From Thraustochytrium sp. TN22 (Eukaryota > Sar > Bigyra > Thraustochytrida > Thraustochytriidae), in assembly GCA_013306675.1 (NCBI GenBank), contig JABLUY010000199.1:1-64000 (forward strand): a DNA stretch of 64,000 nucleotides, given 5' to 3'. Of the stretch, positions 12,627 to 22,300 are shown in pieces. The notes below the pieces were generated by a model. The model was not told the DNA's origin. It saw only the letters and a program-made list of their open reading frames with translations, and searched no databases. Positions within the stretch are counted from its first letter, which is position 1. Each line of letters begins with the position of its first letter. The position numbers and the translations under genes were made by a program.

Positions 12627-12968
12627 ACCACACTGACACCTGCAGTCGGTCCCGTCTCGCTTTCACGTACCGTGACAGTCGTGACCAGGTGCGACATAAC
12701 GACGCCACCGTCGCCACGTGAGAGAGTGAGAGGCGCGGTCTCGATGAAAACACGCTGTGACACCCTCGCGAAGAAGCGGGAAGCGCTGGTCTGACGACGC
12801 CTCGCACGCCTCCTGGCTGGCCGAGACTGGCCTAGCTAGCTAGCTAGCTAGCTAGCAGCATGATGCCTCTGGCGAGCGCGGGCTTTGCATCTGTCGTGCT
12901 TGGGTGTTTGAGGGGATGGGAAAGAAAGCGTCGTCTCACATAAGTTTGTTTCTTTGTTTCTCTTTTTA
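12627..12968. repeat. Imperfect tandem duplication, copy 2
   Basis: Second copy, directly abutting the first and starting with the same ACCACACTGACACCTGC. It is longer because a (TAGC)n run (about 12832-12858) and flanking bases were inserted. It ends in the same TTTCTTTGTTT segment, just downstream of the kelch-RING gene. Confidence 0.85.
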
Positions 12969-13082
12969 TTTTGTCAACACGTCGTCGCGGCCGTCGGCGG
13001 CTGTCTCTGCGGACGCCTTGCGGTTGCGTCGCATCCTCCTCCTTCTCATCATCATCGTACAGTTAGGCCGAGCTAGAGCGAA
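12969..13082 (-). terminator. 3' flank of kelch-RING gene with AATAAA-like site
   Basis: Read on the minus strand, this short AT-richer flank follows the TAG stop. An AATAAA hexamer occurs in the T-rich block near 12965-12970 and is a plausible polyadenylation signal. Signals in this lineage are not established, so the role is inferred. Confidence 0.35.
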
Positions 13083-15029
13083 CTAGAGCGAGCTGAGCTG
13101 GAGCTCATGCTGGTGCTGGTTCTGGTTGCGGGGCCTCGAGGAAGGCGAAGTCTCCGGCGCGGGCGCGGTGCTGGACGGCGAGATGACGCCCATCTCGACG
13201 CTGCGAAGGTCGACGTCAACGTGGACACGGTCAGCCGATGAAGAGGAGTCCTCCTCCTCGTCGTCGTCGTCGTCGCGGCGTCGCACGCTAGGCGACTCGA
13301 TGTCGCGGGCGCCCAGGGCCCGCTTGCACAGGGGACAGCTGTCATTCTTGACGAGCCACGCCTCGCCACACTCGGGGTGAAACATGTGCCCGCATGGGAG
13401 CTGCAGGAGCTCGTCCTCGGCCTCATAGTCCGTGAGGCAAATAGGGCAGACATCGTCGTCGCGGCCCGCGTCGCGGTACGTGACGAGCGGCAAATTACGG
13501 ATCACAGTGACGCTGGCGCCACGCGCGCGCGACGACTCCTGGGTGGACGTGTACATGAAGGACGCGTGCAGCTGCCTGCGGCGGAAAACGAGCGAGGCGA
13601 AGAGGAGCACTGTCACGAAGACCAGCGCCAGGAAAAAGTACATGGACGAGAGGTACGAGAAGGAGAACATGACGAAGGAGTCCTCCGCCACCTGGAAGGA
13701 CCCCGCCAGCGTCGAGGAGAGGTCAAGGGCCCACATGTCCGCGAAGACAAAGTTGCGGCTCAGGCAGTCCTGGCCGGACATGCCGCCAAAAACGATCAGC
13801 GTGCCCTTGCGCAAGGCGCCCATGTGCCACGAGCGGCAGTCCGGCGCCGTCCCGTACACATTGTCGCCTGCGGGCATGCAGTAGACGCCTTGCTCCAGGT
13901 CGCCGCTTGCCGCACTTGAGCAACGCTCACGCGGGTTGTCCGCCAGAGGCCGCGACTGCAGCAGAGAGCTCTTGTGGTGGTCTACGCGGTTGTGGTGGTA
14001 CGAGATGACCACGCGGCCGCCGTGCACGAAGAGGTCCTCGCCAACGGCCACGGCCACTGCGCTCGACCGCGGCACGGCCTCCGCCATCGAGTCCATCCGC
14101 GGCTGGCTCCAGCTGCGCGTCGAGTTCGACCACAGCCAAATGTCCGAGCTCGTCGTGTCGGTGAAGTAGGCGTCGCTCAGCTGACCGCCGACGAAAGCCA
14201 ACTTGTCCTTGGCGAGCCGCACGCTCGACAGGTCCCACATGCGCACCGGGCCCTCGCCCTGTGCCGACGACCACGCCTCGGTCCACTGCCCCACGCGCGC
14301 CGCCGGCAGGGCGCCACCGTCCGAGGATTCCGTCGCAGGCCCGCCCGTGCGCGCCAGGGACAGCTGCCACAGCGAGTCGGTCGTATCGCCGCTGTTTACG
14401 TAGCCGCCGAGAAAGTAGATCTCGCCCTCGGCCAGCGACACAGCCGTGTGCCGCCCGCGCAGCCCGGGGCCCTCGCTCGCCAGCGCCGTCCCGTTCGCCA
14501 GCGTCAGCGAGTCCGCGTCGCCCCAGGCGAACTGAAAGGAGCTGCCGGCGCGCGAGAGACGGCCCAGCACGGCCGTCTGCGCCTCGTCCTCTGTCTGGCT
14601 GCCGTACACGAGCATGTCACAGTACTCATCCGTGTCCTCCAGCACCGTCACCGAGTGGCCCAGTCGCCCCGCCAAGTGCCCAGACACCACCGTCGGCTGC
14701 GACCACGTCTGCTCGTCCACGTCCAGGATCCACACCTTGTCCGTCACATAGAACTTGCCCGTCGCCACGTCTAGGGCCGCGCCGGCCACCAGTACCACGC
14801 GATCCAGGCCCTCGCACGTCACAGCACCGCCGCTGATGAGAGGGCCCGGCGCGAAGTTGCCCAGCTTGCGCCACGGCCCGGTCTCCTCCGACTCCACCGA
14901 GATGGTCAGCCCTAGCGCCAGGAACGCCAGCACGACCATGCTGAGCAGGCAGCATGCCTGGTGCTGCGTCAGAGGGCACCGGTTCGTGCACGCCGCCAAA
15001 CCGCGCGGCCGCGGGCCCGTCGCGCGCAT
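13083..15029 (-). CDS. Kelch-repeat, single-pass RING-H2 E3 ubiquitin ligase
   Basis: Likely membrane ubiquitin ligase of 648 residues from the ATG at 15029; a second ATG at 14939 would give a cleaner signal peptide. The N-terminus has a hydrophobic segment (MVVLAFLALGLTI). It is followed by about five to six kelch-type blades carrying motifs such as RLGHSVTVLE, YFLGGYVNSG, LAFVGGQLSD, LFVHGGRVV and LIVFGGMSG. A transmembrane helix (YFFLALVFVTVLLFASLVF) precedes a short basic stretch and a RING-H2 finger at about 526-570: CPIC, then CGHMFHPEC, then CPLC. The tail is acidic and Ser/Pro-rich. If the N-terminus is a signal peptide, the kelch propeller faces the lumen or outside and the RING faces the cytosol, so it could couple luminal recognition to cytosolic ubiquitination. 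The open frame upstream of 15029 is low-complexity Arg/Gly and probably not translated. Substrate is unknown. Confidence 0.85.
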   Translation of the reverse strand: MRATGPRPRGLAACTNRCPLTQHQACCLLSMVVLAFLALGLTISVESEETGPWRKLGNFAPGPLISGGAVTCEGLDRVVLVAGAALDVATGKFYVTDKVWILDVDEQTWSQPTVVSGHLAGRLGHSVTVLEDTDEYCDMLVYGSQTEDEAQTAVLGRLSRAGSSFQFAWGDADSLTLANGTALASEGPGLRGRHTAVSLAEGEIYFLGGYVNSGDTTDSLWQLSLARTGGPATESSDGGALPAARVGQWTEAWSSAQGEGPVRMWDLSSVRLAKDKLAFVGGQLSDAYFTDTTSSDIWLWSNSTRSWSQPRMDSMAEAVPRSSAVAVAVGEDLFVHGGRVVISYHHNRVDHHKSSLLQSRPLADNPRERCSSAASGDLEQGVYCMPAGDNVYGTAPDCRSWHMGALRKGTLIVFGGMSGQDCLSRNFVFADMWALDLSSTLAGSFQVAEDSFVMFSFSYLSSMYFFLALVFVTVLLFASLVFRRRQLHASFMYTSTQESSRARGASVTVIRNLPLVTYRDAGRDDDVCPICLTDYEAEDELLQLPCGHMFHPECGEAWLVKNDSCPLCKRALGARDIESPSVRRRDDDDDEEEDSSSSADRVHVDVDLRSVEMGVISPSSTAPAPETSPSSRPRNQNQHQHELQLSSL

Positions 15030-15405
15030 CCTGTACTGCCCGCTGCGCTCCGCGTACAGCGCCGCCCAGGCCTTGGAAGACGGGCACGCCCGGGCCACGT
15101 ACCGCAATAACACGCCCCTCCCACCGGGCCCGCGGCGCGGACGCGAAGCGGGGCTGGGTAGGGGGGTTGAGGCGAAGAGAAGCCCGCTGCGCTGCGCGCG
15201 CGCAGACAGAGACGTCGCTTTTCGCGCGCCGCCGAGGCGCAGGCCGAGGCAAGCCAAGCCGAGGCGGAGCGGGGCGAAAGCGGAGCCGAGGCGCGGCGCC
15301 CGATGCCAAATGGACCGCGCGAGCCGCTCGCTTCGCCGCGCCGCCGCGCGCGGGCGCCGCCGCCGCCGCTGCACGCGCCGCTGGAGCGCGAGCCGCGCGC
15401 TCCCG

Positions 15406-15406
15406 T

Positions 15407-15456
<50 letters not shown>

Positions 15457-15457
15457 T
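15406..15457. repeat. (CCG)n trinucleotide tract
   Basis: About 17 uninterrupted CCG copies in the 5' flank of the kelch-RING gene. Confidence 0.85.
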
Positions 15458-15720
15458 GCCGCGCGCTGCCGCCGCGCGCGAGAGAGTGGAGTCTGCCGGG
15501 CTCGCGCCAAAGCGCGCATCGGCCGGCGCCTCGCACCGGACCGGGGGCGCGCTGCCTCCGGGCGCTGCTCCTGCGCGCCCCTGCGTGTGCACAGGCCCCT
15601 TCCGCCGCCTTTGCTCGTGCGCCTCGCAGCAGACGCGGGGCTCGCTGGGGGCCGACTTGGAGGACGACATGGCCGTCGTCGAGGCCGTCGTCGAGGCCGA
15701 CGAGGGGCAGCGAGGGAGCC

Positions 15721-15760
15721 TGAGCGAGCCTGAGCGAGCCTGAGCGAGCCTGAGCGAGCC
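15721..15760. repeat. Four exact decamer repeats
   Basis: Four contiguous identical copies of TGAGCGAGCC, with partial copies on both sides. Confidence 0.9.
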
Positions 15761-16513
15761 TGGCTGAGGAGGAGATGGGCGGCTTTCCGCAAGTCCACCA
15801 GGGGACACCTCTGGCGAGTACGAGAGGAGGCCCGCTTCTGGTGGACGACCCGCTGGATGACGTGCGACACGAAGGAGACAAACCAGATCTTGGAGCTGAG
15901 CGAGCTGAGGAGGAGCGAGCAGCCTTGTAAAAGACTATCTACGACAGGGGAGGAACGGACGGCAACATCCTTCGGCAGTCTGGCAGCCTGTGCTGATGGG
16001 CCCGCGGCGGGCCCAGGTCCTCGCCGCGCGAATCGCGAGTCGCACGCGGCGCGGCCACGATTTTATTCGAACCCGGCCCTTGGAGTGAGGTGAGAGGCTA
16101 CTTAGCTAATACGGTCACGCAATGGGCCTGGCGTCACACGGCTCAAGAAGGTGCTTCTGCTGGCAGGCATACGCTCATGTGCATGCACGTGCATGGTGGC
16201 TGGGCTGCAGAACCAGCGCACGTGCCGTGGACTCGCGTCTCCTTTCGCCTTTTCCTTCCGACTTGTCTTGTCTCGGCCCGGCATGTCACGTTAGCTTAGC
16301 TAGCTAAGTAGCGAGCAACAGAGCAATAACCAAAGTGCGTCCGGCGCCCGTCGTAATACCTCGAACGGCCTCCCTTGCCTCGCGCGCAGCGCGGCGGGCG
16401 CGGGCGCGGCCCAGCGCAGCGAGGCGCGACAGGGCGAAGCAAGGCGGGGCGAGGTCCGAAGCGAGGCGACCGTGCCGCGGAGCAAGGCAGCCAACGCCGC
16501 CGCGCTGGACAAG

Positions 16514-18268
16514 ATGAGCGCGCGCGATTCGCAGCCGTCCTTCGCGCACGCCAAGCCGGACCACGAGAGGAAACGCAAGCAGCGCGGCGCGGCCAAGAGA
16601 ACAGAGGCAGAGGAGAGCAAGGAGTGGAGCGACGCGCTGACCGACCTGGAGGCCCTCGAGACCTTCCACGCACTGGACCGCCTGGACTCGCTGGCGGACG
16701 ACGTGGGCGACGAGTTGACGGCTGCGGATGACCCCTTTGCGCTCGTACTTCCGCCGCTGGCGGACGAGGACGAGTATGTACCCAATCAGCAGCAGGACGC
16801 GGAGGTCGACGCGATGCGCTTTGGCTTCGACGAGAACGAGGCACTTTTGACTGCGCCCTTGCCGCTGCCGGACACCGCGCCGCCCGCCGCGGCGGCGGAC
16901 AGCTCGCCGTCGACGTCCGCATCCATGTCCATGTCCACGTCCTTGCCGACGGCAGACTCTTCGTCTGCGGGCGGCTCGCCGTCAGTGTCTTCCGCCCCGG
17001 CGCCGGCCACGCGCCGCTCGCGGCGCGTGCCGGCCGCCAAGGACAGCGAGGAGGACGGGAGCACCGGGGGGAACAAAATAAGCGACGAAGGCGAGGGCGA
17101 GGAGGACTCAGGGACGCGCAAGCAGCGCATGGCGGCGGCGTGTCGGCGGTTCCGCGCCAAGCGTAAGATGGAAATCGCCAGCCTACAGCAGCGCAACGCA
17201 GAGCTGGAGCTCGCGCGCAAAGAATACCAGCGGCGCATTGCCGACCTGCAGCTGGAGGCGCAGATGCTGCGTGGCGAGGGCGAGGTGCACCTGCGCAAGG
17301 AGAACGAGCTGCTGCGCGTCGAGATCCGGCGCTACAAACGCTTCATCCAGACCATCGTGGACGCCACTTCCAAGGCCGCCAAGATCCAGCCCGAGGAGAG
17401 GTACCGCCTGCTGTGCGACGGCATTGACTCGGCGGCCGGACAGATCATGGGTCTGCTGTACACGAGCGTGCGCGACAAGAGCAACTGGCAGCAGGCCAAG
17501 ACCGTCATGCTGGACGACATGCCCATTTGCGTGCGCCTGCAGTACCTGCCCTTTGGCAGCACGCCGCAGAACGCGTCGCGCACCAACGTGCGCGTCGACC
17601 TCATCACCTCCGTGGCGCCCAAGGTCGCTTACGACGCCATCTGGGAGTCCTGGCTCTCCTTCAACGTCGTGCAGGAGCTCGTGCAGAAGCACATGCCGGG
17701 CATCAACGTCGAGCAGCGGGAACTCAAGCCGGACTTTGGCGGCGGCGGCGAGACCGGCAATGAGGACTACTCCGACGAGAACGTCAAGCTCGTGCAGTTC
17801 TTGGAGCGCTTCGGCGACGACGTCAAGACAGACTCCATCCACGCCTTCACGCGCAAGGCCGACCAAGTCGTCTTCCCCGCCGGCTTTTATGATCCAGAGG
17901 ACGATGCCCTGCCCTACTCGCCCATTCCGTCACAGCCACAGCGCGCCTACGTCATCATGCAGTCCTCTGGGGACTCCATCTCGCGCCAGGCTGACGAGAT
18001 CGCGCCGCCGGCCGAGGGGGTTGTGCGCCGCGACCTCGGCATGGTCGAGGCCTACGTCGTGCGCCCCGCGCCTGCCGGCGGCTCCTTCTGGACCGGAATC
18101 ATGTCCTTTCCCAACGTCAGCTGCTCTGCGGATACAGAGTACTCTCCCTTTGCCACCCCGGACGGCACCATCACCTCCCACGGGCTCGCTTACTTTGGCA
18201 TCCAGCGCGACATCATCCGCTCCCATGGTGCGCTTCAGGATCGCGATGAAGGCTGCGCCATGCAGTGA
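16514..18268 (+). CDS. bZIP transcription factor with atypical basic region
   Basis: Predicted nuclear regulator of 584 residues from the ATG at 16514; an in-frame GTG at 16472 is less likely. The first 200 residues are acidic and Ser/Ala-rich. The basic region (KQRMAAACRRFRAKRK) and a leucine zipper with heptad L, L, Y, L lie at about 205-260. Counting back from the first zipper leucine places Met where nearly all bZIPs have the DNA-contacting Asn; the invariant Arg is kept. A long C-terminal region (about 290-580; motifs LPFGSTPQNASRTNVRVDL and WESWLSFNVVQELV) is globular and resembles the lipid-binding START-like part of many oomycete bZIP proteins, but that is a moderate inference. The last residues are AMQ, then TGA. 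It diverges from the kelch-RING gene. Confidence 0.85.
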   Translation: MSARDSQPSFAHAKPDHERKRKQRGAAKRTEAEESKEWSDALTDLEALETFHALDRLDSLADDVGDELTAADDPFALVLPPLADEDEYVPNQQQDAEVDAMRFGFDENEALLTAPLPLPDTAPPAAAADSSPSTSASMSMSTSLPTADSSSAGGSPSVSSAPAPATRRSRRVPAAKDSEEDGSTGGNKISDEGEGEEDSGTRKQRMAAACRRFRAKRKMEIASLQQRNAELELARKEYQRRIADLQLEAQMLRGEGEVHLRKENELLRVEIRRYKRFIQTIVDATSKAAKIQPEERYRLLCDGIDSAAGQIMGLLYTSVRDKSNWQQAKTVMLDDMPICVRLQYLPFGSTPQNASRTNVRVDLITSVAPKVAYDAIWESWLSFNVVQELVQKHMPGINVEQRELKPDFGGGGETGNEDYSDENVKLVQFLERFGDDVKTDSIHAFTRKADQVVFPAGFYDPEDDALPYSPIPSQPQRAYVIMQSSGDSISRQADEIAPPAEGVVRRDLGMVEAYVVRPAPAGGSFWTGIMSFPNVSCSADTEYSPFATPDGTITSHGLAYFGIQRDIIRSHGALQDRDEGCAMQ

Positions 18269-18631
18269 GTGAGTCGCTGAGATCACATCTATTGCTCCGC
18301 CCACCCACTGGCCGCCGCTCGCACCTCCGCTGCCTCGATCGTAAAATGAATGTTGAACCAAGCAAGCAAGCAAGCAAACACATTGATGACATGACCTCCA
18401 CAAGACTCCCACCCTCTCGATTCGGCGTGCAGTGCCGGGCCGCCCTCATTGGCGTTGCCGCGTTGGCACTCGTGGCTGGATCTTCCGTGTCCCACGGAGT
18501 CTGCCTGCGTCCGCCCGTACGCCTCCCTCAGCAGCTGTGCCCGTTCGTCGTCATCGGCCACTGCCAGCCAGGGTGCCCGCGGGCAACGGCCCGTCCGTGT
18601 CGGAGTTGCACCGCTCGCTCGCATCGGTCGC

Positions 18632-18814
18632 CTACTTCTTCTTCTTCTCCTTGATTCGGCGCGGGAGCACGGTCTTTGCCCTCATCCCATCCCGCAGCGA
18701 GGCAGGCTGCCTTCGAGCCTCGGCCGAGAGATCGATCAGTCGCTCCAGGCCATTCTTGCCTTGCTCCAGTGGCTCAACGGGCGACCGCTCGGCGCCTGCC
18801 TGCGCTGCGCTCAC
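18632..18814 (-). CDS. Possible terminal exon of a small lysine-rich protein
   Basis: A minus-strand frame of about 60 codons with fairly high third-position GC, ending in RRIKEKKKK and a TAG stop. It has no ATG near its beginning, so it would have to be the last exon of a spliced gene whose first exon I could not find. The region upstream on the minus strand has pyrimidine/AG combinations that could be acceptors. It may equally be chance; no family is recognised. Confidence 0.2.
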   Translation of the reverse strand: MSAAQAGAERSPVEPLEQGKNGLERLIDLSAEARRQPASLRDGMRAKTVLPRRIKEKKKK

Positions 18815-19256
18815 GAGTCACGCGCCCGCCACTGACACTGACAGGACCACGCTCGCTAATTGATTGACGCACAGCGGCGGCGGCGGTCCTCGGTCCGCGC
18901 CCACAATGCTGTGCAGTGCCGTCGCTGCCGTGTACAACAACCAACAGAGGTTTCGACGAGGCAGAGGCAGTGCGACGGCGCCGCCGCCAGACCTGATTCG
19001 CCGCGGCCAGGCGGCGGCGCCGCGGCGCAGGGCCGCGGGGTCGCGCGAGGCGAGGAGCGAGCGCCGCTGCCGGCGCGCGCGCCGTGCGCAGCTCGCGAGC
19101 GTCGCAGCGGAATCGGTCGATTCCTTCGCCGGGATCGCGCGGCGCTCGTGGCGTGCGCCGGCCGAAGTCCCTCCTCCGCTGCGCCTGACCTGGGCCCGCG
19201 CCGCTGCGGCCGCGCCGCCGCGCCGCGCCTCGCGCCTGCCCGCCCTCCCCCTCCAG

Positions 19257-19330
19257 CGCGCCGCCGCGCCGCGCCGCCGCGCCGCGCCGCGCCGCGCCGC
19301 GCCGCGCCGCGCCGCGCCGCGCTGCGCCGC
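19257..19330. repeat. (GCCGC)n tract next to the PLC start
   Basis: About 13 near-perfect GCCGC copies ending roughly 50 bp upstream of the PLC start codon; probably in the promoter or 5' UTR. Confidence 0.85.
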
Positions 19331-19377
19331 GACCGACTCGGACGCGGCGCGGCGCACACTCGGCGGCGGGCGTCGAC

Positions 19378-22300
19378 ATGTCCCACGATGAGGAGCAGCA
19401 GGTGAAGCAGAAGGAGGCCAAGGGCGACGAGCTGCAGGAGCTCATGGAGCTGGAGCGGACACTGGCAAGGCTGGACCCGGCCGCCCCCCCAGACGCACCC
19501 GAAGCGCGGCGGCGCAGCGCGTCCACCTCGGCCAGCCTGCGCTCGCTCGTAGGCCACGCCTCGTCAGGCGGCACCAGCGCGCTCGCCACGCACGAGGAGG
19601 ACCTCGCCGAGGACAGCGACGGGACGTCATCGACAAAGGCGCGCAACGGCGGGCTCGCCGGGCGGCGCAACCGGTCCTGGGGCAACCTAGCGCGCGACGC
19701 GACGGGAGCGAGCTTCTCCAAGACGTCCAGGAGGCTGCAGCAGGGCACACAGTCGATCCGCAAGTCCGTGCAACTGCGCCACGAAAAACCCGCCGGCCAG
19801 CCGCAGCGCCACGAGCACTCGCGCGACTCGCTCACCACCAGCCTTGGGGACCTCGTCCAGCACGCCACGGCACAAGCACGCGCGATTCAGCGGGACCCGC
19901 GCAACCCGGTCACGGAGCACAGCACGAACCGCGCCCTGGTTGAGGCCTCGCAGGTCGGCGACGAGCTCGACCCGACGCGCCAGGGCCCCGGTGCGGCCGG
20001 CGCCGCCTCACCCAGCGAAGCCGCACTCGCTCGAGGCGAGACGGCGGCCCTGGCGTCCCCGGGCGGGCCGCGCCAGCACTTTCTGCTGGGGGAAGCGGGC
20101 GCCAGCAAGGCGTCCAAGTTCGTCACCACGCGCCGCCGGCAAACGGCGCAGCGCGAGTCGCCCAAGCGCGGCCAGAGCGCCAGCTGCTTTTGGGAAGTGC
20201 TCAAGCAGCTCAACCCGCTCAGCAAGACGCGCCTGCCCACGCACTCCGCTCTGGACGAGCGCATCGGCCAGGACCTCGAGGTCAAGACCCTGCGCGAGCG
20301 TGCCCGCGAAGAATGGGAGCGCGTCGACGCCGACCGTGACGGCAAGGCCACCTTCCGCGAGGTCAAGCACATGTTCCAGCGCCTCAATGTGCGCGTCCCG
20401 GAGAGCGAGATCCGCCGCTGGATGGACCGCTACGACGCCGACCGCAACGGCACGCTCGACTTTGACGAGTTCGAACGCATGTTCGAGGGCATCCAGTCCA
20501 AGCCAAACCTCTTCCAGGAGTTCGTTCTCGCCAAGATCCTCGGCAGCGGCCAGGACGCCGTGCGCTCCATCTCCGCCGCGGGTAACAACGAGTGCAAGGC
20601 CGTCACCGAGATGCGCCTGCTGCCGCAGGACCTCATGAACTTCGTGGCCTGGGCTACCAATGGCGAGGAGCGCCCCACGCTCGCCGAGTGCGCCTACCGC
20701 ATCTACTACGTCGAGAAGAACCACCGCAGCCCCGGCAACCCGGGCAACCCATGGGAGATCCCCGCCGACGAGCAGCCCTCCATCCTACCGCCGCTCTCTT
20801 CGCCAGGCAACATCAGTCCACTCGCGAGCAGCAGCAGCAAGCTGTCCATGTCCTCGGAAGCGTTCCTCGCGGGCGAGGAGGACGCCTCCTCATCGCAGTA
20901 CGACGCCGCCGCCAGCAACACGCTCTCGCAGCAGGACCTGCACGGCTCCAGCCTCGGGACCAATGCCAGCATCGCAGACGCCGATAGCCTGGCCCCACCC
21001 GATCGGCCCTTCTTCTCCGACAACAGCATGCCAGAGCTCCCTACCGTCGTCTCTCGCGAGACCTCGGCCGCCAGCATCCACAGCGCGCCCATCCCGTCCG
21101 CCAGCAAGCGGAGTGAGCGCGTCAGCCAGCGCTTGTTGCCTCCACCACCTGTCAAAATCACGCGCGCTCTCACGACGCTGGCCCGGTCACGGTCCGGCCG
21201 AGGCGCGCAAGCCTTTAACGCGGGCACCTCCGGGCTCAGGGCTGGTTCCGCCACGAAGGCGCGCGGCAACTCAGATGCTAGCACGGCGGCCGGCAGCGAG
21301 CGCGGCGGTAAACGTGCCCGACTGAAGCGATTCCTGTCCCGGATGCGCGTCCGTGCGAGGAGCCACGACTCCGAGAGCGAGGCCGACGGCACCGGCCAGG
21401 GCGGCTTGAGCATGACCACGGGCGCACGCCTCATGCGCCGCCTCAACAAGCAGGGCTCCTCCGTGGGCGCAGTGCACATTCCATCCTGGCACCCAACCTC
21501 GCCCGACTATGTGCCACCAGAGCTCACCTACGACTCCTTCGTGGCCATGCTCACAGATGGCTTGCACAACTCCGTGGGCGACGCCACCAAGTTTGGCACC
21601 GTGTACCAAGATATGACGCGCCCGCTCAGCCACTACTTCATCTCCTCCTCGCACAACTCGTACCTGAGCGGGAATCAGATCAACAGTGAGTCCACGTCCT
21701 ATGCCATCATCCGCGCGCTCAAGCTCGGCGTACGCGTCATCGAGCTCGATGCCTGGAACGGGCCCGGCGATGAGCCCATCGTCACGCACGGCAACACCCT
21801 ATGCAAGCCCATGCCTTTTCGGGAGTGCATCGTTGCGCTGCGCGACTATGGCTTTTACGCCACTGACTACCCGTGCATCATCACCATCGAGAACCACTGC
21901 TGCATGGTCCAGCAGCGCAAGCAGGTCAGGTACATGGAGGGCATTTTGGGCGACGACCTCTTCCGCTTTCCCACACCCGACGAGTCTGACCTCAAGGTCG
22001 GTGTCGATCACTGGCTCTCCCCGCACGACCTTCGCGGCAAGTTCGTCATCCGGGACCGGCCGTCCAAGCGCATGAATAAGCAGGACAAGGCCGAAATCAG
22101 GATGCGCAAGCTCCAGCTTCAGGAAAGCGCGGGCACGGGCCGTCCGCGCACTGCCACGGGCTCTGGCCGTCGCCTTAGCGTCGGCTACATGCTTCCGGCG
22201 CGCCCGCCGCGCTCCGACCGCGCCGGCTCCCTGCATTCGCACCGTCGGCGCAGCTCGCGGAGCACCGGCGCCGGCGCTGGCAGCACGCGCAGCAGCGACA

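Larger units (their letters stand above)
15030..16513. promoter_or_regulatory. Divergent intergenic region, kelch-RING / bZIP
   Basis: Spacer between two divergent start codons, so it should hold both promoters. It contains a (CCG)n run of about 17 copies (15406-15457), four exact copies of the decamer TGAGCGAGCC (15721-15760), and short TAGC/AGCT palindromic runs near 16290-16310. I see no TATA box or defined element. Confidence 0.5.
18269..19377. promoter_or_regulatory. Spacer upstream of the phospholipase C gene
   Basis: Holds the 3' flank of the bZIP gene, a short AAGC run (18357-18376) and a (GCCGC)n array that ends about 50 bp before the PLC start. A minus-strand open frame at 18632-18814 has coding-like composition and is entered separately. 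Confidence 0.5.
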
